NCBI GenBank assembly: GCA_963830165.1
Contig: CAWHKZ010000008.1
Span: 558,001 to 622,000, forward strand
Length of the DNA: 64,000 bases
Source: Bog-756 sp963830165
GTDB taxonomy: Bacteria > Actinomycetota > Acidimicrobiia > Acidimicrobiales > RAAP-2
Direction of reading: 5' to 3'
Shown here: positions 27,929 to 37,848 of the stretch, in pieces
How positions within the stretch are numbered: the stretch's first letter is position 1
Layout: the number at the start of each line of letters is the position of its first letter
Notes under the pieces: model-generated
What the model was told of the DNA's origin: nothing
What the model saw: only the letters and a program-made list of their open reading frames with translations
Database searches by the model: none
Made by a program: the position numbers and the translations under genes

Positions 27929-29619
27929 TGACCACCGCAGCCGTCCCCGTCGACGTGCCACCGCACAGGGAAACGACGGCCGCCCTGCTCACCCGTGCGC
28001 CCCTCGTGGTCAGGGTCTCCAGCCACGTGGCGGTGTGGCTCAGCGTCCTCCTGGCCCTCGAGGTCGAACTCTCGCACCACTGGCTCCCGGTCGGGGACAA
28101 CGCGGCAATCGCCAGCCGGGCCTACCAGACCTTCTCCACCCATCCCCCGCTGGTCGGTCTCCTCTCCACCGCGGGCAGCCCGGGGCACACCGTCTACGAC
28201 CCGGGTCCGCTCCTGTTCTGGCTGCTCACCGTGCCGGTGCACATCGACCCCACCCAGGGGGCGCTCTGGGGCGCGGCGCTGCTCGCCGGCGCTGCCCTGT
28301 CGCTCGCCGTCGAAGCGGTGTGGTCCACCCGATTGTGGTTCGGCTGCGCGGTCGTCGGCTTCATCACCGTCGACATGTTCTGGTTGACCCCGTACGTGTT
28401 CGAGAACATCTCCTGGAACGCCTACTTCCCCCTGCCGTTCTTCATCGCCACGCTCGCCCTGGCCTGGGTGGTGGGCAGTGGCTCGTTCGGATGGTGGCCG
28501 GTGCTGGTGTTCACCGCGTCCGTCGCCGCGCAGGCTCACCTGCTCTTCTCCCTCCCCTGCGCCGTCCTGGCTGTCGCCGCACCGGTGGTCGGTCTCGTCG
28601 TCGACGGCCGGCCGAGGCGCATACGGTGGCTCGTCATCGGACTCGCCGTCGGGGTCGCCTGCTGGATCGCCCCCGTGCTCCAGCAGCTGTTCGGCCGGAA
28701 TGGCAATCTGTCCTCCCTCGTCGGCAGTCAGTCGGGCCTGCCGAAAGAAGGAGTGCGCTTCTCCCTTTCGCTGTTCGGCCGTATCGGGCACCTGCCTCCG
28801 ATCTGGCTGACGCACCAGCCGACGAACATCGACGCCCTCGCAGCATTCGAGGGTTCAGCCGGCGCCGCGACCGGCGTCATCGTTCTGGCGCTCCTGGTCG
28901 GTGCCGCCGTCTTCGGGTGGACGACCGGCCGAAGGCGGCTTGCGGTGCTGGCTTGCACCTGTCTGGTCGCCAGCAGTGCCGTCATCGTGGCGATCTCCGT
29001 CTTCCCTGTGAAGAACGGACTCGACCTCTTCTACCTGCTCGACCTCTTCTGGCCACTCGGCGTTCTCATCTGGGTGACCGTGGCGTGGGGTGTGTCCGCG
29101 CTCGGCTCGGAACTGATCCGGAAGCTTCCCAACCTGAGCGCCGACCCTCCGGCGGCACAAGGGCGCACCCGAGGAGCTTCACCCGCACTCCAAGGGGTTG
29201 CGGCGGCCGTCACCGTAGGAGTGCTGGTCGTCCTCTGCGTTCTCGGGATCGCGGGACTGCGCGGATTCACTCCACAGGAAGACACGGTGAGTTGGGATGC
29301 CTCCGACGCAGCTTCCGTCGTCGCCCTCACCCACGCGATCGAGCGCGTCGTGCCGCCCGGACCTGTGGTGTTCACGGTCATCGACGCATCGGGGTCCCCG
29401 CTCTCGAAGCTCTGGATCTCCGAGGGCGTGGGTTGGAGGCTCGAGTCCGACGGCTGGGAGCCGGGTTTCGCATCCACGCAGGCGAGTTACACCGGACTCC
29501 GGATCCCTGTCGGCACTCACTTCACGTCCGTGAGGGTGGTCGTGGATGGAACTCACGTCGTCTCGATGAGCACCGCAAGCTGCACGGCGGGTGACGCTGG
29601 GTGTCTGGGATTGAACTGA
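27928..29619 (+). CDS. Predicted polytopic membrane protein, GT-C-like
   Basis: A 563-residue protein with about ten hydrophobic segments and a C-terminal outside domain of about 110 residues ending in two Cys (TASCTAGDAGC). The first outside loop has LPVGDNAAIASRAYQTF, then HTVYDPGPLLFWLLTV, a common actinobacterial membrane-protein layout in which the loop-1 Asp and the DPGP motif match GT-C enzymes. I do not recognise a named family. It is translationally coupled to the acyltransferase before it, so both probably act on the same outer glycan. Codon third-position GC is slightly lower here and through about 34 kb. Confidence 0.6.
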   Translation: MTTAAVPVDVPPHRETTAALLTRAPLVVRVSSHVAVWLSVLLALEVELSHHWLPVGDNAAIASRAYQTFSTHPPLVGLLSTAGSPGHTVYDPGPLLFWLLTVPVHIDPTQGALWGAALLAGAALSLAVEAVWSTRLWFGCAVVGFITVDMFWLTPYVFENISWNAYFPLPFFIATLALAWVVGSGSFGWWPVLVFTASVAAQAHLLFSLPCAVLAVAAPVVGLVVDGRPRRIRWLVIGLAVGVACWIAPVLQQLFGRNGNLSSLVGSQSGLPKEGVRFSLSLFGRIGHLPPIWLTHQPTNIDALAAFEGSAGAATGVIVLALLVGAAVFGWTTGRRRLAVLACTCLVASSAVIVAISVFPVKNGLDLFYLLDLFWPLGVLIWVTVAWGVSALGSELIRKLPNLSADPPAAQGRTRGASPALQGVAAAVTVGVLVVLCVLGIAGLRGFTPQEDTVSWDASDAASVVALTHAIERVVPPGPVVFTVIDASGSPLSKLWISEGVGWRLESDGWEPGFASTQASYTGLRIPVGTHFTSVRVVVDGTHVVSMSTASCTAGDAGCLGLN

Positions 29620-29668
29620 TGCTCCGGGTTACACGGACTGAGGTCGTTGAACCGGTCCGGGTGTCGGT

Positions 29669-29681
29669 GGCGGCGACCGCC
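29669..29681. terminator. Small hairpin between convergent genes
   Basis: GGCGG and CCGCC pair around CGA in the 133-base gap between the stops at 29619 and 29753. It is weak and lacks a U-tract; nothing else is visible in the gap. Confidence 0.2.
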
Positions 29682-29752
29682 GGAGGAATCCCAATCGGTC
29701 CGAGGGCGACACCACCTGCTCGGCGGTACGCGGCGGCGGCAGAATCACCCCG

Positions 29753-31663
29753 TCACCTCACCGAGTGTTGGACATCGACCCATACCCACGCGCCGGCCTG
29801 AAACTGCGGTCGTTCGCCGGTCGCAGCCGTGATGAGCGACGCTGCCGACCCTACGGCGTCGATGCGTTCGTAAGGCGGGAGTCCGGAGTCGACCGGGATG
29901 ACGACCATCGTCACTCCCCATCCGATCAGCGCCTGGCGAACCGAAGCACTGTCGCTAGGTCCAGGGCGGAATCCCGTGAACGAGAAGGAGAGGTTACTGA
30001 TCACAACTTGCCCAGGTCGCTCGACTCCGGCGCGCCCGAGCGTGGCGCTCGGCCCGCCACCTCCCACGATGCTGTAGTGCAGACGATTGACGGCCTGCCA
30101 GGTCATCGCGCTCTCCACAAAGGAGAACGGCGTCGGCAGCACGAGCAGCACCTGGTGCCCCTCGAGGTGGGGCGCCACGGTGCGGAACCAGGTCGGCAGC
30201 ACAACGGGTTCGGCGGTCATGGGCAATCGGTCGATCAGGTACATCGTGACCTGGCTCACCGCCAACACCGCGACCAAGGTGGCTGCCAGCGCCCCCGCCC
30301 ACTGGCGCCGACGGGGATGGCCGTCGTTGCCGTCGGCTGCGAATCTGAGTGTGGACCAGGCATGCACATGGTCGACGATGACCGCCAGAATTATGGCGAC
30401 CGCCAGCCAGGTGACGCCGACGAATCGGTTGGCGATGATGTTCTGCAGCAGTGGAACGTGCGCTGTCAGTTGCCACGGACGCCAACTGCCCCGAATTGCT
30501 CCCAAGGACAGGATCGCGGTCGCACAGGCTATGCCGCCGAATAGCCACAGCCGTCGATCGCGGCGCCAGATTGCGATGCCCGCGATGACGACGAGGAGTA
30601 GCGTCACTCCGAAGTACTGGTTCGAGATGAGCAGTCCCTGATACCCCCCTCCCAGGTGGTACAGCGCCATCACAGTGCTCGGAGTTGTTGCGGACCTCAC
30701 GAAGCTCCCGAGTGCCGTGCCCGAATAGGTTGGGTTGCCCAACCCTTGCCACACCGGTCCTGAATAGTGCCCGGGGCCTGCGAGCGCGAACCAGGCCGGA
30801 TAGGCCAGAAGCACCCCGGCAGTGGCCAGCGCGGAGACACACCCGACCACGGCAACTCGAGCGTGCCGCCTCAACCCTTCCAGGTCGACGATGGCGACGA
30901 AGATGCAGACGAGCCCGAGACCGACTGCCGTGCTGATCACCGTGATCACCAGCTGCTCCGTCCCGATGAAGAACTGCGACACGACCAAGAGGCCGAGGAC
31001 GACTCCGACAACAACCGGGCGGCGGCGCTGGGTGATCATGAGTTCGTCGAGGCAGATGACGATCAAGGGGGGCACGGCAGCGAAGCCGAGCATCAGCCAG
31101 GACTGACTGAGGCTCGACAGGATGAAGGGTGAGAATCCGTACAACAGTCCCCCGATGCATGCCGCGGGCGCCCAGGACACCCAGCGGCGGAGCAGTGCGA
31201 ACATGGCGAGTCCCGACAGCACGGGGGCGATGATGAACGCGACGTTCAAGGTGGCGACGGGGCCGAAGATCCACGTGACAGGAATCAGTGGGATCCCGAG
31301 GAACTCGACGCTGGTGTTGGCCAGAAGATTGATTCCCGTGGGATGGAACATCGCCGTCGAGTAGAAGGGGTTGTTCCCGTGCTCCAACGCGTAGGCCGGC
31401 CACTCGAGGAACCAGGTGAAGAGCGAGGCGTCGCCACAGCCACAGGTGGTGGTCGACGTCGGATGGGAGGTCCACACGTTCCACCAGACGACGAGTGACA
31501 GTACCGAGTAGGTCGCCGTCGTCCAGGCCCACGGAACCCACGAGCCCCTGCGTCCGGTGGTGGCCGGTGCTCTGCTGCTCCGATCGGCCGGCAGGCTCTC
31601 CGCCGTCCGTGGCATGCGAGTTCGCGATGCTTCCATCCGATCGTCATACCCCGTTCGCCCCAT
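29753..31663 (-). CDS. CGCGD-family polytopic membrane protein, GT-C-like, short C-terminus
   Basis: A 636-residue paralogue of the family at 2.4 and 14-22 kb: TTCGCGD in outside loop 1, FHPTGINLLANTS, LRRWVSWAPAACIGGLLYG, MTWQAVNRLHY followed by GGGGP, and AWVW. It stops 9 residues after AWVW and lacks the two-Cys tail of the other four, so the tail cannot be essential to the fold. ATG 31663 has GGAGGA 6 bases upstream. It is third in a minus-strand series after the acyltransferases at 31763 and 33091. Confidence 0.82.
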   Translation of the reverse strand: MGRTGYDDRMEASRTRMPRTAESLPADRSSRAPATTGRRGSWVPWAWTTATYSVLSLVVWWNVWTSHPTSTTTCGCGDASLFTWFLEWPAYALEHGNNPFYSTAMFHPTGINLLANTSVEFLGIPLIPVTWIFGPVATLNVAFIIAPVLSGLAMFALLRRWVSWAPAACIGGLLYGFSPFILSSLSQSWLMLGFAAVPPLIVICLDELMITQRRRPVVVGVVLGLLVVSQFFIGTEQLVITVISTAVGLGLVCIFVAIVDLEGLRRHARVAVVGCVSALATAGVLLAYPAWFALAGPGHYSGPVWQGLGNPTYSGTALGSFVRSATTPSTVMALYHLGGGYQGLLISNQYFGVTLLLVVIAGIAIWRRDRRLWLFGGIACATAILSLGAIRGSWRPWQLTAHVPLLQNIIANRFVGVTWLAVAIILAVIVDHVHAWSTLRFAADGNDGHPRRRQWAGALAATLVAVLAVSQVTMYLIDRLPMTAEPVVLPTWFRTVAPHLEGHQVLLVLPTPFSFVESAMTWQAVNRLHYSIVGGGGPSATLGRAGVERPGQVVISNLSFSFTGFRPGPSDSASVRQALIGWGVTMVVIPVDSGLPPYERIDAVGSAASLITAATGERPQFQAGAWVWVDVQHSVR

Positions 31664-31762
31664 GCCCGGTCCTCCGATCAACTCGACGTAGAGCCGACAA
31701 CCTGACACGTCGCGCCAGGACGGGTCTGCTCAATGGACGCCGACCCGGACACGTCCTGTTCC

Positions 31763-33094
31763 CTACTTCGAGAGGACGTCGTTGTCCTCAGTGGCGGACC
31801 TGCCTGTCGGACGATTCCACCACGCCAGGTGCCCCTTCCACCGGAGGGCGGGCTTCTCGACCCCGAAGTAGCTGATCGACGCGATCACCGTCGTGATGAC
31901 CAGGGTCGCGGGTGCGAGGAGCCAGAACGGCACGGTGAACAGAAGGTAGCCGCTCGCCGACGTGAACTTTTCGGCCACGCCCTGGTGCCACAGATAGATA
32001 CCGTACGACACCACGCCCAGGCTGGCTATCGGCCAGCATCGGAGGAACCGCCGGATCAGCGACCTGTCGTCCGGTCCGAACACCGCTGGCAGTAGGAGGA
32101 GGAAGGCGAAGATCCCGTAGAGGGCGTGCATCTCCATGCCAACGGTCGGCCTCGGAAGGAACACCGGTGAGATGGGCGCGCCGATGTTCGAGACCCACCA
32201 GAACGTGAAGCCTGCGCCCATCCAACTCAGCCAGGGCATCCAGCGACTCGACAGCCAGGTTGGTTCAGACTCGCGCTCGGTCCACCATGCACTCAGCACC
32301 GCCAGCAGCATCCCCAGCGCGAACAGGTCCGTCCACGCTGGCAGCCAGAGATCCATCACCCAGGCAAACGGAACGTGATTTCCGCAGCCGGGATAGCAAG
32401 CAGGCTGCAGATGCCCACTCACCAGCTTCAGGCCAGCGATATGGATCCACCACATGCGGAAGACGACGCTCAGTACGTACAACGCGAGGAGTCCCAACAG
32501 TTCTCGGATGAGTTGGTTCTCTTGGCTCTTGCGCCGAACGACAATCGCCGCGGCATAGAAGGGCAAGACGAGATAGAAGCTCATCTCGGTGCACAGCGTC
32601 CAGGCTTGTCCGATACCTGTGGCGGCTGCTTCGGGGAAGTAGATCTGGAGGAACAGGTAATGGATCACCACATTGCCAAGACCCGGACCCATGGTGTCAA
32701 GGCGGAAGACATAGGTCAGCAGCGTCAGAGCGAGCCAATATGCCGGAATGATCCGCAGAAGTCGGCGCTCCCAAAACCTTCGGGTGTTCGGCGACTGTCG
32801 CCCGGTCAAGTGGGAAACGGCGAACGGCCGATAGAGAAGGAAACCGGAGATCAGGAAGAAGATCGAGACACCGATCTCCAGCCGGCTCGTATAGATACCG
32901 AGTGAGGACTTGAAGGTGAAACCCGAAATGAAGGCGGTGTGGATCAGGAGAACAGACACCGCCGCGATCGCGCGCAGACCATTGAATCCGCTGAAGTGCC
33001 TGGGTCTCACGAGCGGGGGGGCCGCACCGTCGGTGACGACATCTCCAGCGACCTCACCCCTGCCGGGGTCGCTGATCCGCGAGGGGACCGTCAT
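31763..33094 (-). CDS. Acyltransferase-3 membrane protein without SGNH domain
   Basis: A 443-residue OafA-type acyltransferase: FNGLRAIAAVSVLLIH, IGVSIFFLISGFLLYRPF, RRLLRIIPAYW, and WTLCTEMSFYLVLPFY replacing the usual EEQFY motif. The larger loop with CYPGCG suggests a disulfide. There is no SGNH domain. Its branch of the superfamily differs from the array at 6-14 kb. ATG 33094 overlaps the stop of the SGNH-bearing neighbour as ATGA, so it is translationally coupled to it and the two may work in tandem. Confidence 0.85.
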   Translation of the reverse strand: MTVPSRISDPGRGEVAGDVVTDGAAPPLVRPRHFSGFNGLRAIAAVSVLLIHTAFISGFTFKSSLGIYTSRLEIGVSIFFLISGFLLYRPFAVSHLTGRQSPNTRRFWERRLLRIIPAYWLALTLLTYVFRLDTMGPGLGNVVIHYLFLQIYFPEAAATGIGQAWTLCTEMSFYLVLPFYAAAIVVRRKSQENQLIRELLGLLALYVLSVVFRMWWIHIAGLKLVSGHLQPACYPGCGNHVPFAWVMDLWLPAWTDLFALGMLLAVLSAWWTERESEPTWLSSRWMPWLSWMGAGFTFWWVSNIGAPISPVFLPRPTVGMEMHALYGIFAFLLLLPAVFGPDDRSLIRRFLRCWPIASLGVVSYGIYLWHQGVAEKFTSASGYLLFTVPFWLLAPATLVITTVIASISYFGVEKPALRWKGHLAWWNRPTGRSATEDNDVLSK

Positions 33095-35258
33095 TCCCGC
33101 GACGGCGCCGTGTCCACCGGCGGGTAACCGAGGCTCTCGGCCAGCGCATTCGTCAGGTAGGTGGCATACGTCCCCGTGACGTGGAACTGGTCCATGTAGA
33201 CGACGTACTGCTTCACCACCGCCGTGCATGTCGACGAGCAGAACCACGGAGTGGTGGTGATGTAGCGGGCGTGGGCGGCAGCCGCTCCCGCCTGTTCGGC
33301 GGGATTGAAGTAGGACACCGTCGCGGGCCCCGGACGCGCAGAGCACGCCTGGACGTCAGTGCTGTGTCGGGCCAGGCAGGCGGGCGGGGGCTGGGGGAGG
33401 GAGGGGATGTTGCCGAGCAGGACCTTGTCGTGATCCGGAATCTTCATGGCATTGAAGAGGTTCGTCACTCCCGCCTGCCAAGCCTTCGCCGTGAAGAAGG
33501 TCGAGACTCCCGCCGCGTTGACCGGGGTCTTGTAGAGGGAGTCTTGGGACACGATCACCAGGGAAGGCTTGAGGGCGTTGATGGTGGCGATCACCCAGTC
33601 GTGCCATGAGATGCAGGACTCGTAGGGACCGCCGACCCCTCCGGCGCCGGGCGGGTTGACCACGGTCACGAGCGAAGCCGGGCAGAAGTACTTGACCAGC
33701 ACGAAGAGGCGCAAGTGCTCCGCCTTTGCGATCGCCTCGTACGCCGGCAACCACATGATCGTGTGGGAGTCGCCGTAGACGATCATGTTGTTCCGGCTCG
33801 AGACATCCCCGAGCGCACACAGTTTCTCGCTGTATGCGGTGATGTCCGCAGTGTTGGCACAAGGGGTGTAGATATTCCCGTTCCAAGCCGCCCAGTCGTT
33901 CGGTGCCTCGGCGAGCGACGGTTCCAGCTTGGCCGGGAGGGTCGTGATGTGCGGTGCGGCCGCGACGTTCTGGAGTACGGCCCGGGTGTCGGGGGCCGGC
34001 GTGACGCGATACACGGGAGGCGTAACCGTCTCCACCGCGACAAGCACGGACAGGACGACCACCGTGCCGATCACGGCGATGCCACCCACCAGCACGGTCG
34101 GGCGCGAGGGCGTCCTCAGGTGCCGGACCGGATTCTCGAGGTAGCGATACGTCACCATCGAGAGGACCACGGCCACCGCGATCAGTGGGACATTCTGCCA
34201 GAAGGGCAGCTTCGTCTTGCCCACGTACTCGGCAGCGATCACGAGTACCGGCCAGTGCCAGAGGTAGAGGGAGTAAGACCGTCGCCCCAGCCACTGCGCC
34301 GAACCCCTGCCCAGGACGTACTCGGCCCCGTACTTCGGGACGGCCACTCCCCCGGCGATGATGAGGCCGGCGCCGAGCACCGGGAGGGCCACGACCGATC
34401 CCGGGTAAGGGGTCAGCGCGTTGAAGTGGAACGACGCGTAGAGGATGGCGGCGACTCCCACCCATGTCATCGCCGTCGCCGAGCTGGTTCTCGAGCTTCT
34501 TGAGCCACGGGGTGCTCACGGCGATCAAGCCGCCGAGTGCCAGCTCCCAGGCCCGGGTGAAGGGCGAGAAGTACGCCGCCGCCGGATGCGCGCTGGTCTG
34601 GACGATCGACCAGGCGTAGGAACCGATGACGATGACGGCCAGCACGACGGCCAGGCGCGACCCGCGTGGACGACTTGCTGCGCAGGCCGGCCACCACCAG
34701 GAACAGCGTGGGAAAGACCACGTAGAACTGCTCCTCGACCGACAGCGACCAGAAGTGCTGGAGAGGCGACGGGGGCCGGAGCGACTGGAGGTAGTTGGTC
34801 CCCACCTCGAGGAAGTGGTAGTTGGCCAGGAAGATGGCCGCCCACCGTCCGTCGTCGGCCACGTTGTTGCCGTCGACGTAGCCGAGGAACACGTAGCTGG
34901 CGATGACCGTCACCAGGATGACCAGCGTGGCCGCCGGCAGGATCCGGCGCACCCGACGGGCGTAGAAGTCGACGATCGAGGTCCGTCCCGCGCCCGACCG
35001 CTCGCGCAGCAGCAACCCGGTGATGACGAATCCGGAGATGACGAAGAAGACGTCGACGCCCACGTACCCGCCGGTCAGACCGGGCAGGTTCGCGTGGTAC
35101 AGCACGACGAGGACCACGGCGACGGCCCGGAGCCCCTCGACGTCGGGCCGGAAGCGGCGGTCGTCGGGTGCGCTGCCCGCCTCCTCGCCCGAGGGCAGGT
35201 AGCGGCTGTCGGTGGCGCTATCGGCTTGGCTGCCCGTGGCGCTATCGAGCTGCGACAT
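33091..35258 (-). CDS. Acyltransferase-3/SGNH fusion, two apparent frameshifts
   Basis: OafA-like protein of about 720 residues after repair. Membrane half: DVEGLRAVAV, VGVDVFFVISGFVITG, RRVRRILPAA, LSVEEQFYVVFPTL, SYSLYLWHWPVL. The SGNH domain is of the YGDSH type (VYGDSHTIMW) with a C-terminal MDQFHVTG that should carry the catalytic Asp/His, distinct from the VGDSL type of the other fusions here. Frame breaks lie near 34658 (SSTRVA then LAVVLAVIVIG) and near 34476 (KKLENQLGDG then MTWVGVAAIL). ATG 35258 follows a G-rich ribosome site. It is first of three coupled minus-strand genes. Confidence 0.82.
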
Positions 35259-35382
35259 CGTCCCCCCCTTCCCGAGTGCCCGAGCTGCCACCGGAGCTGT
35301 CTCGGCGGTCACGACGGCGCGAGGCGAAATCCGTACTCAGGCCCCCACGAGGACGGCCATCACCGGTCCGGCCGGCAGCTCG

Positions 35383-37273
35383 TCAGCTCCGGGCCGGTAC
35401 CGGGTTTCCCGCGGCGTCGGTCACCGTCACGGCCATGTCCCCGGCCTTCCCCACGTACCCGGGGAGCGTCGGCGAGGTCGGGTCCAGGTGGCCAGCGTGA
35501 TCTGCCGGGGCTCGCGGCCCGTCTCGCGGAAGCCCGGCCCGAACTCGAGTTGCCAGATGTGGTTGACCGTCGGGCGGTACCCGTGCACCTCGAGGAGGTT
35601 GACCAGCCCGATGAACCGCTCCGTGTCCAGCAGCTTGGTGTTGACCGTGCCCGCCCCGGCGTCGCCCACGAAGACCTGACCGCCGGGCTTCAGGGACGGC
35701 GTGACGAGGTCGGCCAGGCGGCCGACCACCGGATCGGACGCCGACGTGAGGGGCGGGATGGCCGTGACCCGCACGACGGCGAGGACGCAGACGGCCACCG
35801 CCACGACGCACAGCGCCACCCGCAGCCCGGTCGAGGCCGTGACCGGCCACCCGGCTCCCGACGCGTGCCGGTGGGGACGCCGCTCCTGGCGCCCCGGGAG
35901 GGCCAACAGCCCCGGGCCGATCAGCGCGGCCACCGGGAGCACCACCGCCCAGACCAGCAGGTAGCCGAAGATGTAGCCCTCGATCCGGGTGGAGGACACC
36001 AGCACGGCCACGCTGCCCGCCAGGCTGGCCGACCCGATACCGATGGCGAAGCGGTTCCGCTGCACGACGCCGCCGACCACGGCCACGAGGGCGCCCAGGC
36101 CGGCCACGACTGCGGCCAGCCAGGCCGTCGCCGGGTGGAGCACGACCAGGCCGAGGATGGAGCGCATCACCTCGGCGGGACCCTGCACGACGATCCCCTC
36201 CACCGAGAGCAGCGAACGCCAGCCCACCACCATCGGGTAGGAGCTCTGGTGGTGCTCGAAGTACCGGGCGATGAGCGTCATGTTGCCCGGGTGGTTGACA
36301 CCTGCTGGTCGATGGGCGGCAGCCACATCGCCACCAGGACGGCCAGCGAGCCGACGGCCAGGAGCGGACCCGGATATCCAGTGCCGGCGGGCGCCCCAGG
36401 CCCCTGCGCTCCTCGCTCCCCTCCCCCGGGCGCATCCGGACCAGGTCGTAGACGGCCGTCCCCACCCAGGCGAGCACGGCCAGCCCGCCCACCACGGCCA
36501 CCACCGGCAGCGCCGAAATGTTCGTCTGGACCACGAAGGAGCCGGTCACCACGGCGGCCAGCAGCGACAGGCCGGAGCGGTCGATCGCCGCCGCGCACAA
36601 CAGCACGGTCAGCAGGAGCGGGAGGATCACCACCATCGGGTTCCACGGGCTGACCAGTCCGCCGAGCACCGTCTCGGAGTACGTGGTGGCCGACGGGCCC
36701 GAGGCGGCGAGCAGGAACACCAGCCAGCAGATCCACACCGCCGCCCACAGCGTCCGCGCCGGCGTGCTGCGGTAGCGCACGACGCCCACGCAGGCCACGG
36801 CGGCCAGGCCGTTCAGCAGGGTGGCCCCGACGAACAGCGACCGGGCGCCGCCGCCCAGCACCCGGTACACGACCGAGAGCAGGTAGAAGTAGCTCGGTCC
36901 CGGGGTGGTTCCAGTTGTTCTGGTCGAAGACACCCAGCTGCTGCTTCCAGGCCAGGGCGCGACGGGTGTGCAGGTCGATCAGGGCCAGGTCGTCGGCCAG
37001 GGTCAGGTGGGCCCCCGACTGGCGGAGCAGGGCGATGAGGGCCACCACGAAGGGGAGCGCCACCACGGTGAAGGCCAGGCCGGTGAGCCATCCGCCGGAC
37101 GGCGTCAGCCGCCGGCCGTCGGTCACGGTGGTGGGCACCGGGTCCTTGTGCCGGCGCCGCCGGGCGGTCCCGGCGGGCGGTGCATCACCGTCGGGCGCCG
37201 TATCGGCCACCAGGAGGTCGGGCAGGGGGTCGGTCTCGATCGGACGATCGTACGGCACCTGCTCCCGGTCCAC
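35383..37273 (-). CDS. Predicted GT-C-type membrane protein, about four frameshifts
   Basis: Pieces in three frames join into one membrane protein of about 630 residues. The first outside loop has LTLADDLALIDLHTRRAL and then NNWNHPGPSYFYLLSV, a GT-C-like layout with Asp residues in loop 1 and an HPGP-type motif. A later segment reads NHPGNMTLIARYFEHH, and an outside C-terminal domain includes KPGGQVFVGDAG. Breaks occur near 36897, 36375, 36300 and 35490. GTG 37273 is the most upstream start; GTG 37258 has a slightly better ribosome site. The function is unknown beyond the fold. The 124-base gap before the next gene contains nothing recognisable. Confidence 0.6.
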
Positions 37274-37319
37274 CCGCGGTCGGACGGGCGGGTGGGCCCG
37301 GGTCGGTTCCGGGCGGTCC

Positions 37320-37692
37320 TCAGAAGCTGGGGACGTACCCGCCGCGGCCCATCGACTCGCTCACGAAGGGGTCGACCGAGTCGTCGACCCCGCCGAGACC
37401 TCGGTCACCCAGTCCAGGCGGTCGCGCAGGATCCGGTCCACCCCGCCCTGGAGGGTCGAGGAACTGACGGCGCACGAGCTGCACGCCCCCTGGAGCTGGA
37501 CCTCGACCACGCCGGTGACGACATCGGCGCTGACACAGGGCCAGGTCGCCGCCGTCGGCCTGCACCGCCGGGCGCATGAGGTCGATGATCGTGGTGAGGG
37601 CGGCCAGCCGCTCACCCCGCTCCTCGTCGGTGACCGCGAGCCGTGGTCTCCTGGCCGGCCCGTCGTCTCGGCTGGTGTCCTCGGTCGTCCAT
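37320..37692 (-). CDS. NifU-like C-terminal-domain Fe-S scaffold protein, frameshifted
   Basis: A small soluble protein of about 120 residues related to NifU/NfuA C-terminal domains, which bind and pass on Fe-S clusters. It has IIDLMRPAVQADGGDLAL, then VTGVVEVQLQG, and the cluster-binding motif GACSSCAVSSSTLQGGV. Frames change near 37535 and near 37400, and probably just after the start. ATG 37692 has an excellent GGGAGGA ribosome site, but coding bias switches frame within a few codons of it. Its link to the glycan genes is unclear; it is divergent from the LLM oxidoreductase gene. Confidence 0.7.
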
Positions 37693-37848
37693 CGTCGGTC
37701 CTCCCGCGGGCCCGGACCGGCACGGTGCGGAGCGGCCCGCTGCCCCCCATTCTGCCGTGCCGGACGCCACCTCCGGACACATCGACCCGGCGGACCCGCT
37801 GATCGACCGGCCAATCTCCGCCGGCCAGGCACGGGGGTACCATGCGGT

